From contig NZ_BBJF01000009.1 in NCBI RefSeq assembly GCF_000739735.1, positions 1 to 64,000 on the forward strand: a stretch of 64,000 nt of DNA, read 5' to 3'. Made by a program: the position numbers and the translations under genes. Shown one piece after another: positions 51,880 through 60,019 of this stretch; the stretch's first letter is position 1, and every line of letters begins with the position of its first letter. The stretch comes from Paraburkholderia ginsengisoli NBRC 100965. Its GTDB lineage: Bacteria; Pseudomonadota; Gammaproteobacteria; Burkholderiales; Burkholderiaceae. The notes beneath the pieces were generated by a model, which had not been told where the DNA came from, did no database searches, and saw only the letters and a program-made list of their open reading frames with translations.

Positions 51880-54246
51880 TCATGCGAGGCTCATCGCGCC
51901 ATGCGCGTTGCGTGTCTCGCGGTTCAGCGCCGCCACGTCCACGATCAACGCGACACTGCCGTCGCCGAGAATGGTCGCGGCGGAAATGCCGTGCACCTTG
52001 CGATAGTTCGTTTCGAGATTCTTCACGACCACCTGCTGCTGGCCCACTAGCTCGTCGATCAGCATCGCAAAGCGGCGCCCTTCGGTTTGCATGATGGTGA
52101 CGATGCCTTGGGTCGGCTCCTGCTTCGCGTCCTCGACGTTGAACACTTCGTGCAACGCGACGAGCGGCAGATATTCGCCACGCACGCGCACCACGCGCTC
52201 GCCGTTGGCGACCGTATAAATGTCTTCGGCACGCGGTTGCAGCGACTCCATCACGAAGTTCAGCGGCAGAATGAAGATCTCGTTGCCGACCTTCACCGAC
52301 ATGCCGTCGAGAATCGCCAGCGTCAGCGGCAACACGATGCGCGTGGTGCTGCCCTTGCCGGCATGCGACGTGATTTCGACGTGACCGCCCATCGACTGGA
52401 TGTTGCGCTTGACCACGTCCATGCCGACGCCACGTCCGGAGACGTCCGTGACCTGCTCCGCCGTCGAGAAGCCCGGCAGGAAGATCAGGTTCCAGACTTC
52501 CTCGTCAGTCATCGTTTCGCTGACCTGCATGCCCTGCTTGGCCGCCTTCGCGAGAATCTTGTCGCGGCGCAGACCGGCGCCGTCGTCGCTCACCTCGATG
52601 ACGATATTGCCGCCGTGATGCGCGGCCGACAGCACCAGTTGCCCGGTCGAATCCTTGCCCGCCGCGCGCCGCGCCTCCACGGTTTCGATGCCGTGGTCGA
52701 GACTGTTGCGCACGAGGTGCGTCAACGGATCGATGATCCGTTCGATGAGGCTCTTGTCGAGTTCGGTCGCCTGACCGAAGGTGACGAGTTCGACCTCCTT
52801 GCCCAGCTTCGCCGCGAGATCGCGCACGAGGCGCGGGAAGCGGCTGAAGACATAATCCATCGGCATCATGCGGATCGACATCACCGCTTCCTGCAGATCG
52901 CGTGCGTTGCGTTCGAGCTGCGCCATGCCGTTGAACAGGCGATCGTGCAGCGCCGGGTCGAACGTGCTGGTGGTTTCCGCGAGCATCGCCTGCGTGATCA
53001 CCAGTTCGCCGACGAGGTTGATCAGCTGATCGACCTTCTCGACGCCGACGCGAATCGAGCTGCCTTCCGCGCCCGCTGCCGCAGCCGCCGGACGCGCCGC
53101 TTTGCGGTCGTGGTCGGCGGGCGCGACGGGGGCTGCCTGGTTGGGCGCTGCCGCGGGTTGAAGCGCGGCAGGTGCCGTTGCCGTTGCCGCCGAAGACGCA
53201 ACCGGCGCGTCGAACAGACCGTGCGTCGCCGCACCCGCCGACGGCGCTGCCGCCGGCTCCGCCTGAACCGCCGCGTAGGCTGCCTGTGTTGCTTGCGTTG
53301 CCTGTACTGCTTGCACCGGGGTCGAGTCGGCAGCGTCGGGCGTTCCAGGTTCGCCTTGCTGCGTGTCGTCCGCCGGTGCGGTGCCGCGGCCGATCACGAT
53401 CTGACTTTCGTCGATCACGAAACAGCACACGGCGATGATGTCGTCGGACGGCACATCGGTCGCGAGCCACAGCATTAAGTCGCTGCCTGTCTTGACCTGC
53501 CCGACGATGTTGCCCAGGTTGCCGAGCTCTTCGGCTAGCAGTTCCTGGTCCTTCTCACCCACGCCCCGTAGCGTAATTGTCAGATGGGGACCGGCGTTTC
53601 CGGCGCTGCCGCCGACGTTGTCCGCCCCCTCGGCTTGTCCGGTCTGTGCCGGTTCGCCGTCAGTCCATTCACCCGCCGCCTGCACCGCCTGTTCGACGAC
53701 GTGCTCGGGCGGGGTGCCGCGTTGTGCTGCCACTTCTGTTGCTTGTGCTGCTTGTGCTGCTTGTGTTGCGTGTACTGCCTGCGCTGCAACCGGCGCTGCC
53801 GCCGCGGCCTGAAGCGCCGTGGCAGAAGCCGCCTCCACCGGCGCGGCGCCGAAACGGCTCTCCGCATGCAACTGTTCGAGCTTCGCGCAGATCGCGCGCG
53901 CCACCGCCGCATCCGGCTCGGCGCTCGCGCGATAGTCGGCGAGCTGGCCCGACAGCACGTCCTTGGTTTCGAGGAACGTGTCGATCATGTCCTTGCGCAG
54001 CACGAGTTCGTTGTTGCGCGCGCGATCGAGCAGCGATTCGAGAATGTGGGTCGTCTCCGTCAGCGCGGTGAAGCCGAAGGTCGCCGCGCCGCCCTTGATT
54101 GAATGCGCCGCGCGGAAAATCGCCGCGAGGTCTTCGGGGTCCGGATGAGCGATATCCAGATTGAGCAGCAACTGCTCCATCTGCGCGAGCAGTTCGTCCG
54201 CTTCGTCGAAGAAGGTCTGATAGAACTGAGTGATGTCGAGTGTCAT
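51880..54246 (-). CDS. cheA: CheA, chemotaxis histidine kinase
   Basis: 788-residue CheA. The HPt domain has H48 (RAAHSIKGGAATFGF). A P2 CheY-binding-like domain (about 224-295, LTITLRGVGEKDQELLAEELGN...) is flanked by two Ala/Gln/Thr/Val-rich linkers. P3 dimerisation, P4 kinase (LVRNSLDHGIE, DDGAGL, GRGVGMDVV) and P5 CheW-like domains follow. Longer than the enterobacterial protein (654) because of the linkers. It autophosphorylates under receptor control and feeds CheY and CheB. Confidence 0.97.
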   Translation of the reverse strand: MTLDITQFYQTFFDEADELLAQMEQLLLNLDIAHPDPEDLAAIFRAAHSIKGGAATFGFTALTETTHILESLLDRARNNELVLRKDMIDTFLETKDVLSGQLADYRASAEPDAAVARAICAKLEQLHAESRFGAAPVEAASATALQAAAAAPVAAQAVHATQAAQAAQATEVAAQRGTPPEHVVEQAVQAAGEWTDGEPAQTGQAEGADNVGGSAGNAGPHLTITLRGVGEKDQELLAEELGNLGNIVGQVKTGSDLMLWLATDVPSDDIIAVCCFVIDESQIVIGRGTAPADDTQQGEPGTPDAADSTPVQAVQATQATQAAYAAVQAEPAAAPSAGAATHGLFDAPVASSAATATAPAALQPAAAPNQAAPVAPADHDRKAARPAAAAAGAEGSSIRVGVEKVDQLINLVGELVITQAMLAETTSTFDPALHDRLFNGMAQLERNARDLQEAVMSIRMMPMDYVFSRFPRLVRDLAAKLGKEVELVTFGQATELDKSLIERIIDPLTHLVRNSLDHGIETVEARRAAGKDSTGQLVLSAAHHGGNIVIEVSDDGAGLRRDKILAKAAKQGMQVSETMTDEEVWNLIFLPGFSTAEQVTDVSGRGVGMDVVKRNIQSMGGHVEITSHAGKGSTTRIVLPLTLAILDGMSVKVGNEIFILPLNFVMESLQPRAEDIYTVANGERVVRVRGEYLPLVALHEVFNVEDAKQEPTQGIVTIMQTEGRRFAMLIDELVGQQQVVVKNLETNYRKVHGISAATILGDGSVALIVDVAALNRETRNAHGAMSLA

Positions 54247-54334
54247 GCCTGGGTCACCGCGAGAGTTCCTGTCTGGACTTAGGCTGCCGTGCCGCCGCGT
54301 CGAGAGCTTTCTATAACGTGTCTAAGGGTGGCGC

Positions 54335-54712
54335 TTAGGCCGGATCCGGTTCGGCCAGAGCCGCCACCAGTTCGGTCAGCATGTCGGGGTCGAGCGGCTT
54401 TTCGATCCAGCCGGTCGCGCCCGCCGCCCGCGCCGCTGCCTTGAACGGCTCGCCCGATTCCGTCGTGAGGACGAGGATGGGCGTCGCCTGGTAAGCCGGG
54501 TTGCCGCGCAGCGCGGCGATCAGATCGAGGCCGGTTTTGCCCGGCATGTGCTGGTCGGTTAGCACGAGATCGAACGACATCGCGAGCGCGTTTTCGAGCC
54601 CTTCGTCGCCGTCCGCCGCGAGCGTCACTTCGTAGCCCGCAGTCGTCAGCGTGGCGGCAAGAATTTGCCGCATCGATGCCGAATCGTCGATTGCCAGGAT
54701 GTGCCTGATCAT
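54335..54712 (-). CDS. CheY-like response regulator (second)
   Basis: 125-residue receiver-only protein: acidic pair D9-D10, phosphoacceptor D53 (LVLTDQHMPGKTG), T84 and K105 (IEKPL). It lies between motB and cheA, so CheA may phosphorylate it. It differs clearly from CheY at 45843 and may act as a phosphate sink or have its own target. Confidence 0.93.
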   Translation of the reverse strand: MIRHILAIDDSASMRQILAATLTTAGYEVTLAADGDEGLENALAMSFDLVLTDQHMPGKTGLDLIAALRGNPAYQATPILVLTTESGEPFKAAARAAGATGWIEKPLDPDMLTELVAALAEPDPA

Positions 54713-54796
54713 TAAAACCTCGCTGCACTTAACGCTTGGATCGCCGCATCGCGCGCGCCACCGGCGCGCATGTTTCGATGAGGCGATCGTTGTCTG

Positions 54797-55804
54797 TTAC
54801 TGGGCCGCCGGCGCTATTGCCGGCAACTTCGGGGCAACCGTCACCGGCTGCGCAAGTTTTTGCAGCAGCGGCTTGGAGCCGGCTGCGTCGTCCGACAAGG
54901 TGGTCGTGGTGGAGTCGTCATGATTGAGCGCGTCCTCCGACTTCCTGTTCAACACGATGATGCTGATGCGCCGGTTCTCCGGGTCCATCGGGTCCGCCTT
55001 GTTCAGGTTCTGCGTCGACGCGAGGCCGAGCACACGCATCACCTTCGCCTCGTCCATGCCGCCGCCGATCAGCTCGCGACGCGACGCGTTGGCGCGGTCC
55101 GCCGACAGTTCCCAGTTGCTGTAGCCCTTCTCGCCGCCCGCGTATTGCGCGGCGTCGGTGTGCCCCTGCACGATGATGCGGTTCGGCACGTCGTTCAGCG
55201 TGTGGCCGATTTCGCGCAGGATGTCGCGCATATACGGCTCCACCTGGTCTTTGGCGGTCGCGAACATCGGCCGCTTCTGCGAGTCGACGATCTCGATGCG
55301 CAGGCCGGTCAGCGTCGAGTCGATACGAATCTGCTGCTTGAACTGGCGCAGCACCGGGTTCGCTTCGATCGCGGCCATCAGCTTGACCTGCAGGTCGTGC
55401 AGACGCACCTGCTCGCGACGCTCCAGCTCACCCTGCAACTGCTTCATCGAGTCTTCGTTGCTATGCGAGACGGTGCGCTCGGAACGGCTGTTCGAACCGT
55501 CGGTCGAGCGCGTCACGCCTTGCGCGTCGGTCGAAATATCGCGGCCACCGCCCTTCAGGATGCTTGAATCCTCGGCGCTGCGATCGCCACCCCACAGCGT
55601 GATCTTCAACGGCTGGTTGAAGTAATCGGCGATGCCCTTCAGCTGCACGGTGGACGCCGAACTCAGCAGCCACATCAACAGGAAGAACGCCATCATCGCG
55701 GTCATGAAGTCCGCGTACGCGAGCTTCCACGCGCCGCCGTGGTGGCCGGCTTTCTTCGGCGCGGCGCGCTTGACGACAATGGCGCGGTCTTTGTCCTTGC
55801 TCAT
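54797..55804 (-). CDS. motB: MotB, stator protein
   Basis: 335-residue stator subunit: N-terminal cytoplasmic tail, one transmembrane helix with the proton-carrying aspartate D32 (KLAYADFMTAMMAFFLLMWLLS), a plug/linker, and an OmpA-like peptidoglycan-binding domain (IIVQGHTDAAQY...NWELSADRANASRREL). The C-terminal tail is unconserved. It lies directly after motA. Confidence 0.97.
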   Translation of the reverse strand: MSKDKDRAIVVKRAAPKKAGHHGGAWKLAYADFMTAMMAFFLLMWLLSSASTVQLKGIADYFNQPLKITLWGGDRSAEDSSILKGGGRDISTDAQGVTRSTDGSNSRSERTVSHSNEDSMKQLQGELERREQVRLHDLQVKLMAAIEANPVLRQFKQQIRIDSTLTGLRIEIVDSQKRPMFATAKDQVEPYMRDILREIGHTLNDVPNRIIVQGHTDAAQYAGGEKGYSNWELSADRANASRRELIGGGMDEAKVMRVLGLASTQNLNKADPMDPENRRISIIVLNRKSEDALNHDDSTTTTLSDDAAGSKPLLQKLAQPVTVAPKLPAIAPAAQ

Positions 55805-55825
55805 CGGTTCGGTTCCCGGCGCCCT

Positions 55826-56686
55826 TTACTTCGCCTTGACGCGGCGCACGTGCTCTTCCAGCTCGGCGAACGACGGGCGCTCGGTCGAGAAGAGCACCTT
55901 GCGGCCGAACTCGACGGCGATCGCCGGCGCGTAACCGTTCAGGCTCGCGAGAATCGTCACCTTGATGCACTGGAACATCTTGGTCGACTCGGTCACGCGC
56001 TGTTCGGCGACGCTCGCGAGCGGTCCGATCAGCCCGTACGAAAGCAGAATGCCGAGGAAGGTGCCGACCAGCGCCTGCGCGATCATCTCGCCGAGCACCG
56101 CGGGCGGCTTGTCCGCCGAGGCCATGGTGTGCACGACACCCATCACCGCGGCGACGATCCCGAACGCCGGCATCGCGTCGCCCACCTTGTTCAGCGCATG
56201 CGCGGGCGCTTCGCCCTCCTGGTGGTGCGTTTCGATCTCCTCGTCCATCAGGCTTTCGATCTCGAACGCGTTCATGTTGCCGCCCACCATCAGACGCAGG
56301 TAGTCGGTCAGGAACTCGATGATGTGCTTGTCGGCGAGAATCTTCGGGTACTGGGTGAAGATCGGGCTCTTGGTCGGATCGTCGATGTCGGCTTCCAGCG
56401 TCAGCGTGCCTTCCTTGCGCGCCTTCGCCAGCAGGACGTAGAGGAGCGCCATCAGCTCCATGTAGACGTCCTTGTTGTACTTCGCGCCCTTGAACAGGGT
56501 CGGGATGACGCGCACCGTCGCCTTGATGGTCTTCATCCCGTTGCCGAGAATGAATGCGCCGAGGCCAGCGCCGACGATCATCAGCACTTCAACGGGCTGC
56601 AGCAGCGCGCCGAGATGGCCGCCTTCCAGCGCGTAACCGCCGAAGACGGACAAAAGCGTCACGAGTGTTCCCACGAAAATCAGCAC
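55826..56686 (-). CDS. motA: MotA, stator proton-channel protein
   Basis: 286-residue four-helix stator subunit starting LIFVGTLVTLLSVFGGYALEGGHLGALLQPVEVLMIVGAGLGAF. The cytoplasmic loop contacts FliG; GDAMPAFGIVAAVMGVVHTM and VGTFLGILLSYGLIGPLA form the channel helices. Start codon GTG with GAGGG upstream. First gene of motAB-che, preceded by a sigma-28-like promoter. Confidence 0.97.
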   Translation of the reverse strand: MLIFVGTLVTLLSVFGGYALEGGHLGALLQPVEVLMIVGAGLGAFILGNGMKTIKATVRVIPTLFKGAKYNKDVYMELMALLYVLLAKARKEGTLTLEADIDDPTKSPIFTQYPKILADKHIIEFLTDYLRLMVGGNMNAFEIESLMDEEIETHHQEGEAPAHALNKVGDAMPAFGIVAAVMGVVHTMASADKPPAVLGEMIAQALVGTFLGILLSYGLIGPLASVAEQRVTESTKMFQCIKVTILASLNGYAPAIAVEFGRKVLFSTERPSFAELEEHVRRVKAK

Positions 56687-56731
56687 TGCCGAGCCCTCAC
56701 AAAGAAGCGACGGTGACCGTCGTTAATCTGG

Positions 56732-56758
56732 TTTACGGCAACGGAGCAGAAAACTTTG
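56732..56758 (-). promoter_or_regulatory. Sigma-28 (FliA) promoter candidate for motA-che
   Basis: The minus strand reads CAAAGTTT, 11 bases, GCCGTAAA: one mismatch in the -35, two in the -10, exact spacing. It lies 46 bases before the motA start, as expected for the class III motA operon. Confidence 0.65.
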
Positions 56759-56820
56759 ACGGAAAAGCGGCTCGTCGCGCCGGTGTAAACCAGAGGCGCG
56801 TTCGGCCGGGGCGGGGCGGC

Positions 56821-56840
56821 CTTGCGCCGCGCGGCGCAAG
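56821..56840. terminator. Perfect 20-base palindrome after flhC
   Basis: CTTGCGCCGCGCGGCGCAAG reads identically on both strands. It lies 146 bases past the flhC stop and upstream of the motA promoter. It may fold as a terminator-like stem in flhDC mRNA or be a protein-binding site; no T run follows. Confidence 0.4.
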
Positions 56841-56985
56841 CGGCGGCCGAGGGACGACCTCGCTGCCGCGCCGACCGCGCGGGAAGCCTCCAGGAAGCCC
56901 GTTGGACGGGCGTCGGAGGCGGGCGCGAGCGCTGCGCCGGGCAGCGGGCGGTGGTTCGTCCACGGTTCCCGGCGCGGCTGGCGGT

Positions 56986-57546
56986 TCAGGCTTCGACGGC
57001 GGCGAGCGTCTCGTGGGCCCGGGCGTCGGCGAATTTCTTTGTCTTACCCGCGCGCGATGGCGGCTGGCACAGCCCGCAGACGAACGCGTGCTGCGGATCG
57101 TGCGCATGCGCGACAAAACGCCCGCCGCAACGGCAGCAGGTGGTCATCTGCAGCATCCCGGAGTCGAAAAAGCGCACCAGCGTCCACGCCCGCGTGAGAC
57201 TGAGCACGGCCTCGTCATCGTGCAACCGGACATGCTCCAGATAAAGCCGGTAGCCCTTCACGATCGACTGGATCGTCGGGCAACCGCCGTGCTCGGCCAT
57301 GAAGCGGTAGATGTTGTAGAACAGCGAAGAGTGAAAGTTCGGCTGCCAGGTCATGAACCAGTCGGTTGAAAACGGCAGCATGCCCTTCGGCGGCGATACG
57401 CCTTTCAGCTCCTTGTACAGCTTGATGAGCCGGTCGCGCGACAGACTGGTTTCCGCTTCCAGCAATTGCAAACGCGCGCCAAGTTCAATCAGTTCGATCG
57501 CCAGGGTGATTTCCCTGACTTCGAGTACGACGCTTTTAGATGCCAT
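56986..57546 (-). CDS. flhC: FlhC, flagellar master activator subunit
   Basis: 186-residue FlhC. Zinc ligands are C137, C140, C157 and C160 (CCRC...CGLC), matching the enterobacterial positions. The conserved core includes ELIELGARLQLLEAETSLSR and GMLPFSTDWFMTWQPNFHSSLFYNIYRFM. With FlhD it forms the FlhD4C2 activator of early flagellar operons. Follows flhD by 51 bases. Confidence 0.97.
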   Translation of the reverse strand: MASKSVVLEVREITLAIELIELGARLQLLEAETSLSRDRLIKLYKELKGVSPPKGMLPFSTDWFMTWQPNFHSSLFYNIYRFMAEHGGCPTIQSIVKGYRLYLEHVRLHDDEAVLSLTRAWTLVRFFDSGMLQMTTCCRCGGRFVAHAHDPQHAFVCGLCQPPSRAGKTKKFADARAHETLAAVEA

Positions 57547-57597
57547 CCGCTTGCCATTCCCCTAGCCCGATCGCTTTATGTGAGAAACGGACCGCCA

Positions 57598-57918
57598 TCA
57601 GCCGAGTTGCTCGACCGGCTGGCTCGCCATCAGGATCGCGGAATGCGCCTGGGCCACGGCGCTCGATTTGCCTTTGTCCGCGAGCGCGGACAGCACGGCG
57701 TGATCGTCGAAACGGAAACGGCACAGCACCTGGTTCGATGCCGCCAGCTTGACGGTTTGCGCCAACGACAGATTGGCGAGCACGTCCGCTAGCTGGTCCG
57801 AAATCCCCATGCGGAACATGCCCATCGGCTTGTCTTCGCGCAGCAGACGCTGCGCGAGCAGGAGATAAGACAGGTTGACTTCTCTGATCTCACTGAGCAT
57901 ATCGCTTGTCGCGCTCAT
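57598..57918 (-). CDS. flhD: FlhD, flagellar master activator subunit
   Basis: 106-residue FlhD with EIREVNLSYLLLAQRLLREDKPMGMFRMGIS and LSLAQTVKLAASNQVLCRFRFDD, as in the family. The start MSATSDML has GGGGGAA upstream and gives the normal length; the longer in-frame reading lacks support. The long upstream region is dense in palindromes, suggesting several regulators. Confidence 0.96.
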   Translation of the reverse strand: MSATSDMLSEIREVNLSYLLLAQRLLREDKPMGMFRMGISDQLADVLANLSLAQTVKLAASNQVLCRFRFDDHAVLSALADKGKSSAVAQAHSAILMASQPVEQLG

Positions 57919-58072
57919 GATTCCCCCGGGTATATCTGGCTGGTCAGGCCGTTTACGGAAACGTTTGCTCGAACACGCGCGCTTAAACCGCACGAATTGG
58001 CTCGTTCCTAGTCTTGCGAGCATTGTGTCGAAAGGGGGCACGGACGAAAATCGGAGAGACACCCAGCCTGCT

Positions 58073-58090
58073 TGACGGATTAATCCGTCA
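58073..58090. promoter_or_regulatory. Perfect palindrome TGACGGATTAATCCGTCA upstream of flhD
   Basis: Eighteen bases with exact two-fold symmetry, 155 bases before the flhD start. Looks like an operator for a dimeric regulator; the regulator is unknown. Confidence 0.55.
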
Positions 58091-58094
58091 TTGA

Positions 58095-58113
58095 TGTAGG
58101 AATTTTTCCTACA
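58095..58113. promoter_or_regulatory. TGTAGGAA-TTT-TTCCTACA inverted repeat upstream of flhD
   Basis: Exact eight-base arms. The half-site resembles sites of NarL/FixJ-type response regulators such as GacA/UvrY (TGTAAG-N6-CTTACA), EvgA and RcsB. It starts four bases after the 18-base palindrome. Confidence 0.55.
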
Positions 58114-58390
58114 AGAACGGCTGTGCGGGGAGGCGAATTTGCGCGAAGCGGCGCCCAGTCTGGGCCATATCATGCGCGTTGAATATTTCTTTGGCGGGGC
58201 GTGGACTTATTGGTGGACTTCTCCGACCCGCATCACGGCCTCTACCACGGGAAAAACAATTATATGACGTTTTCACGCCCCGGCAATATGACTGCTCTAG
58301 AGGCTTCCGAGGGATTTTCTCGACGCCGGGCATACGGATTGCGTGCACTTGTGGCAGCTATTCAGCGTTTATTTAGTCCGACCTATTGCC

Positions 58391-58409
58391 TGTCCCGACT
58401 ATCGGGACA
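58391..58409. promoter_or_regulatory. TGTCCCGA-CTA-TCGGGACA inverted repeat
   Basis: Exact eight-base arms with a three-base centre, between flhD and the glycosyltransferase gene, 233 bases before the latter. Likely an operator; which gene it serves is unclear. Confidence 0.45.
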
Positions 58410-58641
58410 CCCTTCGAGCCGACCTGTAACGCACGATGTTTCGCGCTGTAACAACATTAAGCGTTTGAAAATTAACTCGAATTAGCGCGGCCGATCCCGA
58501 TAATGAAGATAAGGGATTACCCGATGCAGGTTCGGAGCACCCCCGGGCGGCGGCTTACCGCGCCCAACCGTCCGTCCGGCATTCGCTCCTCGCTCTATTC
58601 GAGCGCCGCTGTGCGAAGCCGTAGTGAACAGGAGAAAACGC

Positions 58642-59706
58642 ATGCGAATCGCACAAATTGCGCCGTTGTATGAAGCTGTCCCCCCGAAACTTTATGGCGG
58701 CACTGAACGTGTCGTGTCGTATCTGACCGAAGCCCTGGTGGATCTCGGCCACGACGTCACGCTCTTTGCGAGTGGCGACTCGATCACGTCCGCGAATCTC
58801 GACGCGTGCTGGCCGCGCGCGCTGCGCCTCGATCCGACGATCCGCGACGCGCTGGCGCCGCACGTCCTGATGATGGAAAAAGTGCGCAAGGTCGCGCATG
58901 AGTTCGACGTGCTGCACTTTCATCTCGACTACATGCCGTTCCCGCTTTTCACCACGATGGACACGCCGTTCGTAACCACGCTGCATGGCCGTCTCGATCT
59001 GCCGGAATTGCAACCGGTGTTCGACGCGTTCTCCCATGTACCGGTGGTGTCAATTTCCGATTCGCAGCGTTTGCCGCTGCCGCAAGCCAACTGGCTCAAC
59101 ACGATCTATCACGGTCTGCCGGAGCAATTGCTGACGCCGCAGCCGCACAAGAAGCCGGAATACCTGGCGTTCCTCGGTCGCATTTGCCCCGAAAAGCGCG
59201 TCGATACAGCTATCAAGATCGCCGCTCAAAGCGGTCTGCCGCTGAAGATCGCCGCCAAGGTGGACAAGGTCGATCAGGAATACTTCAAGCGCGAAATCGA
59301 GCCGTTGCTGTCGATGGCGCACGTGGAATTCGTCGGCGAGATCAATGAAGCGCAGAAGCCCGAGTTTCTGTCGGGCGCCAAGGCGCTGCTATTTCCGATC
59401 GACTGGTCGGAGCCGTTCGGCCTCGTGATGATCGAATCGATGGCATGCGGCACGCCGGTCATCGCGTTCAATCGCGGTTCGGTGCCGGAAGTGATCGACC
59501 ACGGCGTGACGGGCTATATCGTCGAAGACGTGCAAGGCGCGGTGGCCGCGCTCCAGCGTCTGGACGAATTGTCGCGTAGCGAAATCCGCGCGCAATTCGA
59601 ACGCCGCTTCAGTTCGAAAACGATGGCGCAAAACTATGTCGACGGCTATTCGGCGTTGATCGATGCAACGCGTCGGCCGGTATTGCGTCAGGTGGCGGTT
59701 GGTTAA
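58642..59706 (+). CDS. Glycosyltransferase family 4 protein
   Basis: 354-residue GT-B-fold glycosyltransferase. N-terminal acceptor domain: MRIAQIAPLYEAVPPKLYGGTERVVSYLTEALVDLGHDVTLFASGDS. C-terminal nucleotide-sugar domain: YLAFLGRICPEKRVDTAIKIA and PIDWSEPFGLVMIESMACGTPVIAFNRGSVPEVI, with the E-x7-E-like motif. AGGAGA six bases before the ATG at 58642 fixes the start. Acceptor unknown; its position next to flhDC allows a link to flagellin or surface-glycan modification, but that is only contextual. Confidence 0.92.
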   Translation: MRIAQIAPLYEAVPPKLYGGTERVVSYLTEALVDLGHDVTLFASGDSITSANLDACWPRALRLDPTIRDALAPHVLMMEKVRKVAHEFDVLHFHLDYMPFPLFTTMDTPFVTTLHGRLDLPELQPVFDAFSHVPVVSISDSQRLPLPQANWLNTIYHGLPEQLLTPQPHKKPEYLAFLGRICPEKRVDTAIKIAAQSGLPLKIAAKVDKVDQEYFKREIEPLLSMAHVEFVGEINEAQKPEFLSGAKALLFPIDWSEPFGLVMIESMACGTPVIAFNRGSVPEVIDHGVTGYIVEDVQGAVAALQRLDELSRSEIRAQFERRFSSKTMAQNYVDGYSALIDATRRPVLRQVAVG

Positions 59707-60019
59707 GACTTATGTTTGAAACGGCTGATGCGCTTTGCGCTTAGCCGCTTCTTCGATCCCGATTGCCCGTTTACATGCCGTATGCACCGCTTTCGCGCTT
59801 CCGTCATTTGCAGGTCAATTGCAAGCAAGTCCGGCAAGTGAATCGTTTGCGCAAGCGGGGAATCGGAGTTATGTCACTGCATCAACAAAAAAGCCGCCCC
59901 TCAAGGGCGGCTTTTTTAATGGCGCGATGGATGCGCTTCCATCCCAATTAGCGCTCGACAAATAAAACGGGACAGCGGTCAACCTTCAATCTGCTTTCGC
60001 CCCGAAGGCAGCGCGCGAC
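59707..60019. other. Glycosyltransferase-hns intergenic region
   Basis: 313 bases between convergent genes, containing the symmetric terminator 59887-59917. No gene was recognised. Confidence 0.6.
59887..59917. terminator. Bidirectional terminator
   Basis: AAAAAAGCCGCCC, loop CTCAA, GGGCGGCTTTTTT. A and T runs on both sides allow use by the glycosyltransferase gene on plus and the H-NS-like gene on minus. Confidence 0.92.

Larger units (their letters stand above)
56687..56985. other. motA-flhC intergenic region
   Basis: 299 bases holding the motA sigma-28-like promoter (56732-56758) and a perfect 20-base palindrome (56821-56840) after flhC. No gene was recognised. Confidence 0.65.
57919..58641. 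promoter_or_regulatory. flhDC upstream regulatory region
   Basis: 723 bases between flhD and a divergent glycosyltransferase gene, noticeably more AT-rich in its middle than the genes around it. Elements seen: a GAAAGGGGG motif (58030-58038), an 18-base perfect palindrome (58073-58090), a TGTAGGAA inverted repeat (58095-58113), a GTGGACTT direct repeat (58201-58220) and a TGTCCCGA inverted repeat (58391-58409). No open frame with a good ribosome-binding site was recognised. Confidence 0.7.

Noticed and set aside
53270..53330. Repeated GCTTGCGTTGCCTGTACT-type DNA in cheA as a tandem repeat or CRISPR
   Set aside because: Imperfect Ala/Gln/Thr/Val codon runs in CheA linkers; no conserved repeat-spacer structure.
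52087..53478. Plus-strand open frame opposite cheA
   Set aside because: Antisense shadow of cheA; Arg-rich with no domain.
58475..58520. Possible sigma-28 site before the glycosyltransferase gene
   Set aside because: CCCGATAA fits the -10 but the -35 has only about half the consensus bases at the right spacing.
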